Source: Phycisphaerae bacterium
Lineage (GTDB): Bacteria > Planctomycetota > Phycisphaerae > Phycisphaerales > UBA1924
Length of the DNA: 46,834 nt
Assembly: GCA_016873295.1 (NCBI GenBank)
Contig: VGXM01000023.1
Coordinates: forward strand, 1-46,834
Reading direction: 5' to 3'
Of the stretch, positions 1-12,712 are shown piece by piece; within the stretch, counting starts at the first letter, position 1, and every line of letters starts with the position of its first letter. A model generated the notes under the pieces. That model made no database searches. It was not told where the DNA came from and saw only the letters and a program-made list of their open reading frames with translations. The translations under genes were made by a program, and so were the position numbers.

Positions 1-327
1 GCCACCGAAGCCGCCGCGGCCACCGCCGCCGCCGCCGCCGAAGCCACCGCGACCGCCGCCGCCACCGAAGCCGCCGCCGGCCTCACGCGGCTTGGCCTCG
101 TTGACCTTGAGGGGGCGTCCGCCGATGGCGTTGCCGTCCATGGCCTCGATGGCCTTGGTGGCTTCCTCGTCGTTGGGCATCTCGACGAAGCCGAAGCCGC
201 GGCTGCGGCCCGTCTCGCGATCGGTGACGACCTGGGCGGACGAGACCTGCCCGTGCGGCTCGAACATCGAGCGCAACTCCGCGTCGTTGGTGCTGAAGGG
301 GAGGTTTCCGACGTACAGCTTCTTCAT
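1..327 (-). CDS. RRM-type RNA-binding protein with Gly-rich tail (3' end beyond window)
   Basis: The 109 visible residues start with MKKLYVGNLPF (RNP2-like) and contain SRGFGFVEM (RNP1), the two RNA-contacting strands of a single RRM that ends near residue 80. A tail of GGGFGGGGGGRGGFGG-like repeats follows and runs off the left edge, so the C-terminus is missing. Small RRM plus Gly-rich proteins of this kind occur in Planctomycetes, cyanobacteria and other bacteria and are thought to act as RNA chaperones, often cold-regulated; the role here is inferred. The ATG at 327 is the only start that gives the complete RRM strand 1. An extended -10 promoter and a leader hairpin lie upstream. Confidence 0.93.
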   Translation of the reverse strand, partial: MKKLYVGNLPFSTNDAELRSMFEPHGQVSSAQVVTDRETGRSRGFGFVEMPNDEEATKAIEAMDGNAIGGRPLKVNEAKPREAGGGFGGGGGRGGFGGGGGGGRGGFGG

Positions 328-411
328 GACTCATACCTTGCCCGAGAACCAGATCTTCGCAAACCGCACCCACTCGGGCCGACACGAGCCACGGTCTGTG
401 TGTCGCGAGCG

Positions 412-429
412 GTCCGGGCAATCCCGGAC
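412..429 (-). promoter_or_regulatory. Leader hairpin upstream of the RRM gene
   Basis: GTCCGGG-ATTG-CCCGGAC forms a perfect 7-bp stem with a 4-nt loop inside the predicted 5' leader of the RRM gene. It could be a regulatory or stabilising leader structure. No T-run follows it, so it is not an obvious terminator. Function is inference. Confidence 0.4.
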
Positions 430-450
430 ACCCTGCTCACGACGGCGGTC

Positions 451-459
451 AGTATAGCA
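451..459 (-). promoter_or_regulatory. Candidate extended -10 promoter for the RRM gene
   Basis: On the minus strand TGC-TATACT gives a near-consensus -10 hexamer (451-456) with the TG of an extended -10. No good -35 is visible at 17 bp. Transcription would start near 444 and give a leader of about 117 nt that contains the 412-429 hairpin. Confidence 0.45.
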
Positions 460-502
460 CCCCCCGCGGGGCCGGCGCCCGCACCCATCCGGGGAGCGGC
501 GC

Positions 503-1647
503 TCGTGGCGCGAGTCGGGAGAACGTGCACCAAGGCGCCGGCGGGCGCCGCGGGTGCCACGGGCGATCCGCCTTGCGGATCGTCCGTGCCGGCCTCCGGA
601 CGGGCGTCGAACAGCCGCACGGGTCACGGGCGAAGCGCCCGATGACCCGTGGCACCCGGGGCGCTCCGTCCACGGACTTCCGACTCACGTCACTCGTGGC
701 GCGAGTCGGAAGAACGCGCACCAAGGCGCCGGTGGGCGCTGCGGGTGCCACGGGCGATCCGCCTTGCGGATCGCCCGTGCCGGCGTCCGGACCGGCCTCG
801 AACAGCCGCACGGGTCATCGGGCGAAGCGCCCGATGACCCGTGGCACCCGGGGCGCTCCGTCCACGGACTTCCGACACACACCGCTCGTGGCGTGAGTTG
901 GAAGAATGCGCACCAAGGCGCGGGCGGGCGCTGCGGGTGCCACGGGCGATCCGCCTTGCGGATCGCCCGTGCCGGCGTCGGGACGGGCGTTGACAGCGGC
1001 ACGGGTCATCGGGCGAAGCGCCCGATGACCCGTGGCACCCGGGGCGCTCCGTCCACGGACTTCCGACACACACCGCTCGTGGCGTGAGTTGGAAGAATGC
1101 GCACCAAGGCGCGGGCGGGCGCTGCGGGTGCCACGGGCGATCCGCCTTGCGGATCGCCCGTGCCGGCGTCGGGACGGGCGTTGACAGCGGCACGGGTCAT
1201 CGGGCGAAGCGCCCGATGACCCGTGGCACCCGGAGCGCTCCGTCCACGGACTTCCGACACACACCGCTCGTGGCGTGAGTTGGAAGAATGCGCACCAAGG
1301 CGCGGGCGGGCGCTGCGGGTGCCACGGGCGATCCGCCTTGCGGATCGCCCGTGCCGGCGTCGGGACGGGCGTTGACAGCGGCACGGGTCATCGGGCGAAG
1401 CGCCCGATGACCCGTGGCACCCGGAGCGCTCCGTCCACGGACTTCCGACTCACGTCACTCGTGGCGCGAGTCGGAAGAACGCGCACCAAGGCGCCGGTGG
1501 GCGCTGCGGGTGCCACGGGCGATCCGCCTTGCGGATCGCCCGTGCCGGCGTCGGGACGGGCGTTGACAGCGGCACGGGTCATCGGGCGAAGCGCCCGATG
1601 ACCCGTGGCACCCGGAGCGCATCCGTCCACGTTCTCCCGACTCGCGC
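503..1647. repeat. Tandem array of six ~191-bp palindromic units (left array)
   Basis: Units begin at 503, 694, 886, 1077, 1268 and 1459, each starting TCGTGGCG. Each unit holds a 14-bp hairpin (CACGGGCGATCCGC, loop CTT), then a 16-bp hairpin (CACGGGTCATCGGGCG, loop AAG), bracketed by CGGGTGCCACGGG and its reverse complement CCCGTGGCACCCG, and by GAGTCGGAAG/CTTCCGACTC at the outer edges. A whole unit can therefore fold as a nested cruciform. Units 3-6 differ from 1-2 by shared changes (for example GTTGACAGCGGC), which suggests local amplification. The array fills the gap between prolyl oligopeptidase (its stop abuts the last unit) and the RRM promoter. The open frames through it are by-products of GC content. 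A second array lies at 41957-43168. Confidence 0.95.
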
Positions 1648-3798
1648 CTAGCCGCCCAGCATCCCCAACTGCCACATGAAGAACGAGCGCACGTCGGCGG
1701 CGTCGCGGATCCGCAGGTTCAGCGGCTTGCCCGCCCCGTGCCCGGCCTCACGGTCGACCCAGAGCAGGATGGGGCGTTCGTCGGGGGTGGCGCCGGTGGC
1801 GGCCTGCATGGCGGCGCCCATCTTGCGGGCGTGCATGGGGTGCACGCGGGTGTCGTTCTCGCCCGTGGTAAACAGGATGGCGGGGTACCTTGTCCCGGGC
1901 TTGATGACGTGGTAGGGGCTGTACTTGAGCAGGTACTGGAACTGCTCCTTGACCTCCGCCGACCCGTACTCGGGCACCCAGTAGCGGGCCATGAGGAAGT
2001 CCTGGTAGCGGAGCATGTCGAGCAACGGCACGGCGCACAGGGCGGCCCGGAAGAGGTCCGGGCGCTGGGTGACGGCGGCGCCGACCAGGAGCCCGCCGTT
2101 GGACCCGCCCGAGATCGCCAGCTTGCCGGGGTTGGTGTAGCCGGCGGCGATGAGGTGCTCGGCGGCGGCGATGAAGTCGTCGAAGACGTTCTGCTTGGAC
2201 TCGAGCATGCCCGTGCGGTGCCAGACCTCGCCGAACTCGCCCCCGCCGCGGAGGTTGGGGAGGGCGAAGACGCCGCCGGCCTCGTACCAGGGGAAGTTGG
2301 TCGCGGAGAAGGCGGGCGTCATGGAGATGTTGAACCCGCCGTAGCCGTTGAGGATGGTGGGGTTGCTGCCGTCGAGCTTGAGCCCCTTCTTGTGGACGAT
2401 GAACATGGGGACGCGGGTGCCGTCCTTGGAGCTGTACCACTCCTGCTTGACCTCGACGGTGGTCGGGTCGACGGGGACGTCGGGGCGCTCCCACAGCTCG
2501 GGCTGGGCGTCGGGCGTGGCCAGGTCGACCCGGAAGATCGACGAGGGGTAGTTGAAGCTCGTGAACGTGAGGAACGCCTCGGTGCGGTCCTCGCGCGTTG
2601 AGAGGCCCGCGCTCCCGACCTCCTGGGGCAGGCGCAGCGTCCCCCGCTTGGAACCGTCGTACCCGAAGAGCTCGATGCGGCTGGCCGCGTTGATCATGTA
2701 CTCGACGGCGATGATGCCCCTGGCGACGCTGACGCCCGCGATCACCGCGTCCTTGCGCTCGGGCACGATGTTCGTCCAGTGCTCGCGCTGCGGGTGCTTG
2801 AGGTCGATCGCCCAGACGGTGCCGTTGGGGGCGTCGGCGTCGGTCTCCAGGAACATGGTGTCGCCCACGACCTGGGGCGACGAGCGGGCGTCCTTGCCCA
2901 CCATGACGTCCACCCAGTCGAGCTTGCCCGTGTGGAACCACGCGGAGAGGTCGGCGAACCACAGGTCGTTGGCCTTGGTGCTCGTGTAGTAGCCCTTGAC
3001 GATCCAGCGGGCGTCGCGGCTGACGCCACCGAACGGGCCCCACGTGGTCGCCAGCTCCTTGTTCTCCTCGGGCTTGTACTGGCGGAAGAGCTGGGTGTCC
3101 TGCCCGCGCCAGGTGCCGAGCCTGTGGAACATGTACTGCCCGGCGTAGGGGTTCTTGGCGTCCCAGAGGTTGCGGTAGAAGAAGCCGGAGCTGTCCGGCA
3201 GCCAGTCCACGCCGTCGACCTTGCCCGGGATCTCGTCGGCGAGCCACTCGCCGGTCTGGACGTTGAGGACGTAGGCGGTGGTGTTTTCGTCGCCGGCGCG
3301 GTAGGTGCCGAAGGCGACGAGCTCGCCCGCGTCGCACGGCGCGAAGAAGGCGACGGTGGTGAGCCCGGAGGGGTCGATCCTGGCGGGGTCGAGCAGGACG
3401 CGGGGCTCGCCCTTGTACCCCTCGCGCCAGTAGACGACGGGCTGGTTCTGCGCGCCCTCGCGCTTCGTGTAGAAGTAGCGGTTGCCGACCATGCGGGGGG
3501 CCGAGACCGAGCCGATCTGCATGAGCGGGCGGAGCTGCTCCTCGATCTTCTTGCGTCCGGGCAGGCCGTCGAGGGTGGACCGGGTGTGGGCGTTCTGGGC
3601 GTCGGTCCACCCCGCGATCTCCTCGGTCATGGCGCCCATCTTCTTGGGGTCGGTGTTGTCTCCCTCGAGCCAGCGGTAGGGGTCCACAAGCTCGACGCCG
3701 TGGAGCGTCTCCTTCACCGGCTCTACCCGCGTGGCGGGTGGCCCGGCGAGGGCGGGGGCGGCGAGGGCGAGCGTGACCAGGACGATGGATGTGCGCAT
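1648..3798 (-). CDS. Prolyl oligopeptidase (S9A), exported
   Basis: This 716-residue protein is a serine peptidase that cleaves proline-containing oligopeptides. A signal peptide ([19 protein letters not shown]) precedes the N-terminal propeller start ([15 protein letters not shown]). The alpha/beta-hydrolase triad is visible: Ser566 in GGSNGGL, Asp649 in GENDTRVH and His687 in AGHGAGK, with the spacing seen in the porcine enzyme (554/641/680). The ATG at 3798 is chosen because it places the signal peptide at the N-terminus; the frame continues upstream only as an open shadow. The stop codon at 1648 directly abuts the repeat array. It is probably periplasmic and used for peptide scavenging. 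Confidence 0.96.
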   Translation of the reverse strand: MRTSIVLVTLALAAPALAGPPATRVEPVKETLHGVELVDPYRWLEGDNTDPKKMGAMTEEIAGWTDAQNAHTRSTLDGLPGRKKIEEQLRPLMQIGSVSAPRMVGNRYFYTKREGAQNQPVVYWREGYKGEPRVLLDPARIDPSGLTTVAFFAPCDAGELVAFGTYRAGDENTTAYVLNVQTGEWLADEIPGKVDGVDWLPDSSGFFYRNLWDAKNPYAGQYMFHRLGTWRGQDTQLFRQYKPEENKELATTWGPFGGVSRDARWIVKGYYTSTKANDLWFADLSAWFHTGKLDWVDVMVGKDARSSPQVVGDTMFLETDADAPNGTVWAIDLKHPQREHWTNIVPERKDAVIAGVSVARGIIAVEYMINAASRIELFGYDGSKRGTLRLPQEVGSAGLSTREDRTEAFLTFTSFNYPSSIFRVDLATPDAQPELWERPDVPVDPTTVEVKQEWYSSKDGTRVPMFIVHKKGLKLDGSNPTILNGYGGFNISMTPAFSATNFPWYEAGGVFALPNLRGGGEFGEVWHRTGMLESKQNVFDDFIAAAEHLIAAGYTNPGKLAISGGSNGGLLVGAAVTQRPDLFRAALCAVPLLDMLRYQDFLMARYWVPEYGSAEVKEQFQYLLKYSPYHVIKPGTRYPAILFTTGENDTRVHPMHARKMGAAMQAATGATPDERPILLWVDREAGHGAGKPLNLRIRDAADVRSFFMWQLGMLGG

Positions 3799-3866
3799 GC
3801 GGCGGCTCCGGACCCGGAAGGGGGTGTACGGTCGGAAGGATACGGGCACGGGCGGGGTCGGTCCGG

Positions 3867-4847
3867 CTACTGGACCAGGCCCTTGGTGAGGCGCATGAAC
3901 GCCGTCTCCAGGTTCACCGGCTCCTCCGTGAACTTGGAGATGCGGAACCCGTTGTTGATGAGGACGTTGGGGAGGTCGGTGTGGCTGGCGGTGGCGGCGT
4001 CGTCGTAGCTGACGTGCAGCACCCTGACCACGGGGGCTGCGCCGTTGCGGGTCGAGCCCGAGAGGGGCTCCTCCGCGACCGCGACCTTCTTGACGCCGGG
4101 GAGGCGCGAGAGCAGCTCGGCGGCCTGCTCGATGCGGTCGGTGACGCCCACGTGATACACGCGCCCCAGGCGGGCCCGGCGCAGGGCCTCCTCGACGGAC
4201 CCGGAGAAGAGCAGTTGCCCGCGCTCGATGATGCCCACCACGTTGCACAGCTCGGCCAGCTCGGGGAGGATGTGGCTGGAGATGAGGATGGTCTTGCCCA
4301 TGCGGCGCAGCTCCTTGAGGAGCTCGCGCATCTCGACGCGCGCGCGGGGGTCCAGGCCCGAGGCGGGCTCGTCCATGAGCAGGACCTTGGGGTCGTGCAG
4401 GAGCACGCGGGCGACGGAGAGTCGCTGCTGCATGCCCCGCGAGAGGCTGTTGACCTCCGCGGTCGCCTTGTACGAGAGGTCGGTCAGCTCGAGCACGTCG
4501 CGGACGGCCTTGTTCCGCTGCTCGCCGTGGATGTGGTAGGCGGCGGCGAAGAACTCGAGGTACTCGGTGACGACCATGTCCTCGTAGGCGCCCATGAAGT
4601 CGGGCACGTACCCGATCTGGGGTCGGATGAGGCGGTTCTGGTAGCCCACAGTCAACCCGGCGACGTTGGCCTGCCCGCTCGTGGGCTTGAGCAGGGTCGC
4701 GAGGATCTTGATGGTCGTGGTCTTGCCGGCGCCGTTGGGCCCGATGAACCCGTAGCAATCGCCCTCGTTGATGGTGAGGTTGAGGTTGTTGAGCGCCACC
4801 AGGTCCCCGTAGCGCTTCGTCAGGTTGATCGTCTCGATCATCGGCAC
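3867..4847 (-). CDS. ABC transporter ATP-binding protein (ABC-2 export type)
   Basis: This 326-residue ATPase has Walker A GPNGAGKTT (36-44), a Q-loop region near QIGYVPDFMGAYED, signature LSRGMQQ (135-141) and Walker B VLLMDEPASGLDP (155-167). The fold and the C-terminal extension of about 100 residues resemble the DrrA/CcmA/GldA-like ATPases that pair with ABC-2 permeases. No permease gene follows downstream; the next gene that way is the peptidase. The start is GTG at 4847, preceded by GGGAG at 10 nt; an ATG two codons on (4841) is the alternative. Upstream, and probably co-transcribed with a 35-bp gap, is a large membrane-anchored protein. The substrate cannot be told. Confidence 0.93.
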   Translation of the reverse strand: MPMIETINLTKRYGDLVALNNLNLTINEGDCYGFIGPNGAGKTTTIKILATLLKPTSGQANVAGLTVGYQNRLIRPQIGYVPDFMGAYEDMVVTEYLEFFAAAYHIHGEQRNKAVRDVLELTDLSYKATAEVNSLSRGMQQRLSVARVLLHDPKVLLMDEPASGLDPRARVEMRELLKELRRMGKTILISSHILPELAELCNVVGIIERGQLLFSGSVEEALRRARLGRVYHVGVTDRIEQAAELLSRLPGVKKVAVAEEPLSGSTRNGAAPVVRVLHVSYDDAATASHTDLPNVLINNGFRISKFTEEPVNLETAFMRLTKGLVQ

Positions 4848-4882
4848 GTCGCGGCGCTCCCGTCGGCGTGAAGGTTAGCCCG

Positions 4883-7372
4883 TCAGGGGGCCGGCTCGAT
4901 TGGTTCTTCGTCGGGACGGCCCCGGAACGTCGGCGGCCGCGCCGGGAGCGGGTACACCCAGCGCACCACCGTGCGTCCCTCCGTCTGCACCCGCTCGCCG
5001 TCCACCGTCAGCGGCACGGGCGAGGGCTGGGGCGAGCCCCGCGATCCCAGGTGCCCGATGACGATCAGGCACGGCTGGGTGAACCACCGCCCCAGGTCGT
5101 AGGTGTGCGTCGTGCGCCGCTGCACCGCCACGTGCTGGGTCAGCGTCCGATCGCGGTAATCGGGCGGGTCCAGCTGCGGGAACAGCGACAGGGCCAGCAG
5201 GCGATCGGGCAGGCTCTGCGGGTGGGGTCGCCCCGGCGTGAACTGGTCGGCCCGGCTCGCGGCATTGACCAGCGCGCGGAGCAACGCGTCGGCCGAGTAG
5301 TCCTCGCTCTGCCGCTGGCGCTGCGTCGCCAGGGCCAGGTCGAGCGGTTCGCTGGGCGCCCACTCGTGCGCCAATCGGTACGCGAAGGCCTGGGCCAGGA
5401 GCGGGGGGCGATCGGCACCCAGGCGGGTGATCCCCGCCGGCAGCGGGCGGTAGTCGCGCTGCCCCTCGACCACGATGATCACGACGTCCGACAGCGTGCC
5501 GGGGAGCTGGTGCATCAGCACGCCGTCGAGCCGATGGACAATCTGCCCCCGATCGTTGGGCGCGGCGAAGGCGATCTGGGCGGCGCCGGACCCGCCGTCG
5601 GGGGGCACGGGCCTGGGCATGCTCCACGCGGGGCCGCCCGACCAGTCGGCCTGCACGTGCTTCACCGTCGCTCGCGCCGGCACGCGGATGGCGCCCTGGG
5701 CGCGGGCGTCGATGACGTAGGGGCGGACGTCGGGGAAGGTGACGCTCCCGCTCGCGGCGGTGCGGGGCGGCTCCCAGGTCGCGATCGTGTTCTGAGGCCC
5801 GCGCAGGCCGCCCGACGCGTCGGGCGCACCCACCGCGAGCGTCGCCGAGCCGTACTTGGGGATCAGCACGCTCATCCAGGCGCGGGCCCGCTGCACGGGC
5901 TGGCCGTAGACGTGGTCCAGCAGCGTGACGTGCAGGGCCCTGGGCGTGTGGGGCCTCAGGGCGGTGGCGGCGCCCCAGGCGACCGCCGTGAACACCGCCG
6001 CCGTCGCCGCGAACGCCGCCCACGCGTGCCGCTGCCACCCGCGCGACTTCAGCGCGACGTACCCCAGCGGCCCGGCCAGCAGCCAATACAGGATGAAGAC
6101 CACAAAGCCGATCATCACGCCCGCGGCGGACGACCCCGACTTGGCGATCTCGTCTCCCAGGTCGGCGTCCAGCGGGACGGGCTGGCGGTTGCCGATCGCC
6201 CAGTTCTCGGGCGGGCCTTCGAGTTGCTTGATCTCATCGCGGGACCGCAGGTCGCCGCGCTTCCCCAGCACGCGGTGCCAGAACACGTCGGCGTCCAGCG
6301 CATCCAGCTGGGTGAACGCGCGGTGCGAGAGGTCGAACCCGACCAGCGTCACCGCCCCCGCGCCCACCAGTCGCCGCACCACGACGACGGCTCCGTCGGG
6401 CGTGCGCAGGATCGGCACCGCCTCGCCCGGCGGGGCGTCGGGGGCCGGGTCGAACACGTGGAGCACGGCGGAGGCCGGCAGCACGCGCGGGGCCGGGCTC
6501 GTCGCCGCCTTCTGGAACATCGCCGCCATGGGCCTCAGGTCCACGCCCTCGCGCCGCGTGATGCGCACCGACGGGAGCAGTTCGTACAACTCGTTGCTCT
6601 CGCGGCTGGTCCAGGTCTGCCCCACGGGCGGCATCACGACCACGAGGTGCCCGCCGCGACGGACCCACTCGACGACCGCCGCGGCCCGCTCGCCCCGCAG
6701 TTCCGAGGGATCGCCCGCGCCCCAGACCAGGGCCTCGAAGGGCGCGAGCCCGAACCACCGGTCCGGCACCTCGCCCGGCGTCAACCCGACCACCTCGGTG
6801 GCCTCGTGCCCGAGCAGGGCCCACTCGCCCGCACCGTCGCGGAGCGAGTAGATGCGCAGCCCCATGGGCGACGCCCCCACCACGCCCATCAGGCCGACCT
6901 GCGGGGCGAGGACGGTCTGGGTGCCCCCGCGGAGGCTCAGGAGCGCCCGCCCCAGCAGTCGGCCTGGCTTCTGTCCGGTGCCGGCCGCGGCGGGGTCGGC
7001 CGCGTCGGCCTCGACGGCCTCGTGGACCGTCGCGGGCACGATGTCGGTGGCTCCGAAGCCGAAGGGGAGGCGGGCGTAGAGCCAGAGGCTCTGCCACACG
7101 CCCGGGTTGAGGGTGAGGTTGCGCTGGATCACCGCCTGATCGCCGTCGGCGTCGCGGAACGACAGCCGCACCAGCACGTCGCGCTGGCGGGGCGCGCCGT
7201 CGAGCACGCGGAGGCGGATCCCGACCCAGTCGCCCGCGCGGGGCGCTCCACCCACGCCGAAGCGCTCCAGCTCGACCTGGACCTCGCCCGGGGCCGGGCC
7301 CTGGGCCGCGTCCGCGATCGGCGCGCCGAAGAGCATCGCCAGGGCCAGCACCACCCACGTCGTTCGCAACAC
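4883..7372 (-). CDS. Large exported membrane-anchored protein, function unknown
   Basis: The product has 829 residues. An N-terminal signal peptide (VLRTTWVVLALAMLFGAPIADA) leads to a beta-rich extracytoplasmic region. A stretch resembling a glutamine-amidotransferase-like fold follows (VEWVRRGGHLVVVMPPVG, about 240-260), then two hydrophobic segments near residue 430-480 (IGFVVFILYWLLAGPLGYVAL and AWAAFAATAAVFTAVAWGAAT) and a long C-terminal domain. Its position before an ABC-2 type ATPase resembles bacterial gliding/aerotolerance-type clusters in which membrane proteins with inactive GATase-like domains sit near MoxR/DUF58 genes, but those partners are not in view. GTG at 7372 is chosen because GGAGGG lies 4 nt before it; the upstream TTG at 7384 overlaps that site. 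I do not assign a family. Confidence 0.85.
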   Translation of the reverse strand: MLRTTWVVLALAMLFGAPIADAAQGPAPGEVQVELERFGVGGAPRAGDWVGIRLRVLDGAPRQRDVLVRLSFRDADGDQAVIQRNLTLNPGVWQSLWLYARLPFGFGATDIVPATVHEAVEADAADPAAAGTGQKPGRLLGRALLSLRGGTQTVLAPQVGLMGVVGASPMGLRIYSLRDGAGEWALLGHEATEVVGLTPGEVPDRWFGLAPFEALVWGAGDPSELRGERAAAVVEWVRRGGHLVVVMPPVGQTWTSRESNELYELLPSVRITRREGVDLRPMAAMFQKAATSPAPRVLPASAVLHVFDPAPDAPPGEAVPILRTPDGAVVVVRRLVGAGAVTLVGFDLSHRAFTQLDALDADVFWHRVLGKRGDLRSRDEIKQLEGPPENWAIGNRQPVPLDADLGDEIAKSGSSAAGVMIGFVVFILYWLLAGPLGYVALKSRGWQRHAWAAFAATAAVFTAVAWGAATALRPHTPRALHVTLLDHVYGQPVQRARAWMSVLIPKYGSATLAVGAPDASGGLRGPQNTIATWEPPRTAASGSVTFPDVRPYVIDARAQGAIRVPARATVKHVQADWSGGPAWSMPRPVPPDGGSGAAQIAFAAPNDRGQIVHRLDGVLMHQLPGTLSDVVIIVVEGQRDYRPLPAGITRLGADRPPLLAQAFAYRLAHEWAPSEPLDLALATQRQRQSEDYSADALLRALVNAASRADQFTPGRPHPQSLPDRLLALSLFPQLDPPDYRDRTLTQHVAVQRRTTHTYDLGRWFTQPCLIVIGHLGSRGSPQPSPVPLTVDGERVQTEGRTVVRWVYPLPARPPTFRGRPDEEPIEPAP

Positions 7373-7465
7373 CGCGCCCTCCAAGTCAGGCCGCCGATCG
7401 TGCTTCTCGGACCGGAGATTCTACTGGCGGTCAAGCGGGGGGGTTCCGCCGCCGATCCAGATCCC

Positions 7466-7705
7466 ATGCCCACCGCGGATTCCATGGCCACGCTGCTGAT
7501 CCTCGCGGTCATCGCCGGAGGGGCCCTGGTCGTCCTCTACGCCACCGCGGCCGGCATCCGCAACAAGACGTCCGACCACGACCTGAAGGTCCGGGTCGCC
7601 TCCCTCCGCGTGGACTTCTACCGGCGGGTCAGGCGGGGCGCCCAGGCGGACGAGGTCGTCGGGGTCGACGTCGTCGAGGACGAGCCGGCCCGCCCCGCCG
7701 CCTAG
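7466..7705 (+). CDS. Small single-pass membrane protein, unknown
   Basis: This 79-residue protein has one N-terminal transmembrane segment (ATLLILAVIAGGALVVLYATAAG, about residues 8-30), a basic middle (FYRRVRRG) and an acidic end (VVEDEPARP), so N-out/C-in topology is likely. It is divergent from the 829-residue gene (94 bp between starts). Its stop at 7705 lies 1 bp before the convergent stop of the M20 peptidase. An internal ATG at 7484 would shorten it by six residues without touching the membrane segment. No homologue is recognised. It is supported by a clean hydrophobicity pattern and by filling the gap exactly, but the length is short. Confidence 0.6.
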   Translation: MPTADSMATLLILAVIAGGALVVLYATAAGIRNKTSDHDLKVRVASLRVDFYRRVRRGAQADEVVGVDVVEDEPARPAA

Positions 7706-7706
7706 C

Positions 7707-9143
7707 TCACCCGCCCATCGACAGCAGTTCGCCCACGAAGTGCGCGTGGCTCCGCGTCCCCAGCGTGAAGCAGTCGGTCTCGAACTTCTCGTTGGGCGAG
7801 TGCACGCGATCGTCATCCAGCCCGAAGCCCATGAAGATCGTGTCGATCCCCAGCCGCGTCTTGAGCGACCCGGCCACGGGGATCGAGCCCCCGCTGCGGA
7901 TCAGCGACGCCGCCTTGCCCGACGCCGACTTGAGCGCCCGCGTCGCCGCCCGCATCGCCGGGCTGTCGATCGGCGTCGTCACGCCGTGTCCGCCGTGGTG
8001 GTCGATCAGCTCCCACCGGCAGCCGGGAGGCGTGCGCTCCTTGCACCACTTGAAGAACATCTTCGTGACCTCCCTGGGGTCCTGGTCGGCGACGAGCCGG
8101 AAGCTCACCTTGGCGCTGGCGCGGCTGGGGATCACCGTCTTGGCGCCCTTGCCCGTGTACCCGCCCACGATGCCGTTGATCTCCGCCGTCGGCCTCCCCC
8201 ACTCCCGCTCCATCGCGGTGTACCCGGCCTCGCCGATGTCCGCCGACGGCCCCAGCCCGATCTTCTTCAGGGCCGCCCTGGCGTTGAACTTCAGGGCCTT
8301 CCAGTTGGCCCGCTCCTTGGCGCCGATGGGCACGACGCCGTCGTAGAAGCCGGGGATCGTGACGCGGCGCTTCCTGTCGTGGAGCTGGGCCAGGACGCGG
8401 GTCAGCTCCGTGATCGGGTTGGGGCAGCGACCGCCCCACAGCCCCGAGTGCAGGTCCTGGTTAGCCCCGTGCAGGACGACCTCGGTGTACGCCAGACCGC
8501 GCACGCCGTAGGTGATCGCGGGCCTGTCGCGCCCGAGCATCCCGGTGTCGGAGATCAGGCAGACGTCGCAGCGCTTGAGGGCGGGCTTGTGCTTGTCGAG
8601 GAAGGCGTCGAGGTGGACCGAGCCGCACTCCTCCTCGCCCTCGATGAGGACGGTGAACCGGGCCCCGCCCGCCGGCTTGCCCGTGGCGTCCTTCCACGCC
8701 CGCATGGCTTCGAGGAAGCCCATCACCTGGCCCTTGTCGTCGACGGCGCCGCGGGCGACGATCCGCCGACCGCCCTCCTCGCCCGCGCGCGGGTCACGCA
8801 GGACCGGCTCGAAGGGCGGGCTCTCCCACAGGTCGATCGGATCCACGGGCTGCACGTCGTAGTGCCCGTAGAAGAGCACGTGCGGGCCCTTGTAGGTCGC
8901 GTCGCCCGGCGTGCTCGCCAGCACGATCGGGTGACCGGGGGACTCGCGCGTGCCGGTCGGGTGGATCTCGACGTCGAACCCGCACTCGCGGAGGGCGTCG
9001 GCGCACCACGCCGCCGCCGCCGCCGTCTGCTCGCGGTAGGCCGGGTCCGTGCTGATGCTGGGGATCCGCAGCCAGTCGATCAGGCGGTCGAGCGACGCCT
9101 TCTCGTTCCGGGACAGCCAATCGAGCGCCTTCTGGACCGACAT
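7707..9143 (-). CDS. M20 family metallopeptidase / dipeptidase
   Basis: This 478-residue di-zinc hydrolase belongs to the M20 dipeptidase group (carnosinase/DUG1-like). Metal ligands and catalytic residues are visible: His94 and Asp96 in YGHYDVQP, bridging Asp135 in RGAVDDKGQ, Glu170-Glu171 in IEGEEECGS, Asp in LISDTGML, and a C-terminal His in DHHGGHGVTTP. A central dimerisation domain (about 200-390) contains the typical DLHSGLWGG motif. ATG at 9143 (MSVQKALDWL) is taken as the start; the frame reads upstream to 9179 but the extra residues (MDVGSTPRRRPP) look untranslated. It is cytoplasmic, probably for dipeptide breakdown, which fits a genome with an oligopeptide importer. Confidence 0.95.
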   Translation of the reverse strand: MSVQKALDWLSRNEKASLDRLIDWLRIPSISTDPAYREQTAAAAAWCADALRECGFDVEIHPTGTRESPGHPIVLASTPGDATYKGPHVLFYGHYDVQPVDPIDLWESPPFEPVLRDPRAGEEGGRRIVARGAVDDKGQVMGFLEAMRAWKDATGKPAGGARFTVLIEGEEECGSVHLDAFLDKHKPALKRCDVCLISDTGMLGRDRPAITYGVRGLAYTEVVLHGANQDLHSGLWGGRCPNPITELTRVLAQLHDRKRRVTIPGFYDGVVPIGAKERANWKALKFNARAALKKIGLGPSADIGEAGYTAMEREWGRPTAEINGIVGGYTGKGAKTVIPSRASAKVSFRLVADQDPREVTKMFFKWCKERTPPGCRWELIDHHGGHGVTTPIDSPAMRAATRALKSASGKAASLIRSGGSIPVAGSLKTRLGIDTIFMGFGLDDDRVHSPNEKFETDCFTLGTRSHAHFVGELLSMGG

Positions 9144-10018
9144 CGGGGGCCTCCTGCGGGGGGTCGATCCTACGTCCATCTCGGGGCCACACGCCCGGGC
9201 GCACTACGCTCTCCCGCCGTGACGCATGGGAGCCAACAGCACCGGGTCTGGCGCTTCGAGCCCTCCACGCGGGGCGGCCCCGAGGCCGACGACGTCGCGA
9301 GAGAGGAGCCCCTCGAGATCCGGGTCAACGGTCGCGGCGTGGGCGTGACCATGCGCACCCCCGGGCACGACGAGGAACTCGCCCTGGGTCTCCTGGTCTC
9401 CGAGGGGGTGCTCGCGCGCCCGGAGGATGTCGCCCGGGTCCGGCGGGGCGATCGCGCCCGGGGCGACATGATCGACGTGTCCACCGTGCCGGGCGTGGAA
9501 GCCGACCCGGCCCGCCTCAGCAGGCACCTCTTCTCCTCGTCCAGTTGCGGGGTGTGCGGCGCCTCGACGATCGACGCGGTGCGGCGGCGATGCCCCGCCG
9601 TGGCCCCCGGTCCCCGGGTCCCCGAGGCGCTCATCCTTGGGCTGGTCGACGCGCTCCGATCGTCTCAGGCCACGTTCGACCGCACGGGCGGGCTGCACGC
9701 GGCGGGGCTCTTCGGCCCGCGCGGGGACCTGCTGGCGGCCCGCGAGGACATCGGTCGGCACAACGCGGTGGACAAGGTCGTCGGGCACGCGTTCCGCGAG
9801 GGGCGGCTGCCGCTGTCCCAGCACCTGCTCCTGGTGAGCGGGCGCGCGTCCTTCGAAGTGGTGCAGAAGGCGGTCGCGGCGGGGGTGCCCATCGTCGCCG
9901 CGGTCTCGGCCCCGTCGTCGCTGGCCATCGACCTGGCGGAGGAGGCCAACGTGACCCTGATCGGGTTCCTGCGCCCCGGCCGCTTCAACGTGTACGCCCA
10001 CCCGGAGCGCATCGGGCC

Positions 10019-12708
<2,690 letters not shown>

Positions 12709-12712
<4 letters not shown>

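Noticed and set aside
503..1647. CRISPR array
   Set aside because: The units are ~191 bp, contiguous and similar throughout, with no short direct repeats separating unique spacers and no cas genes.
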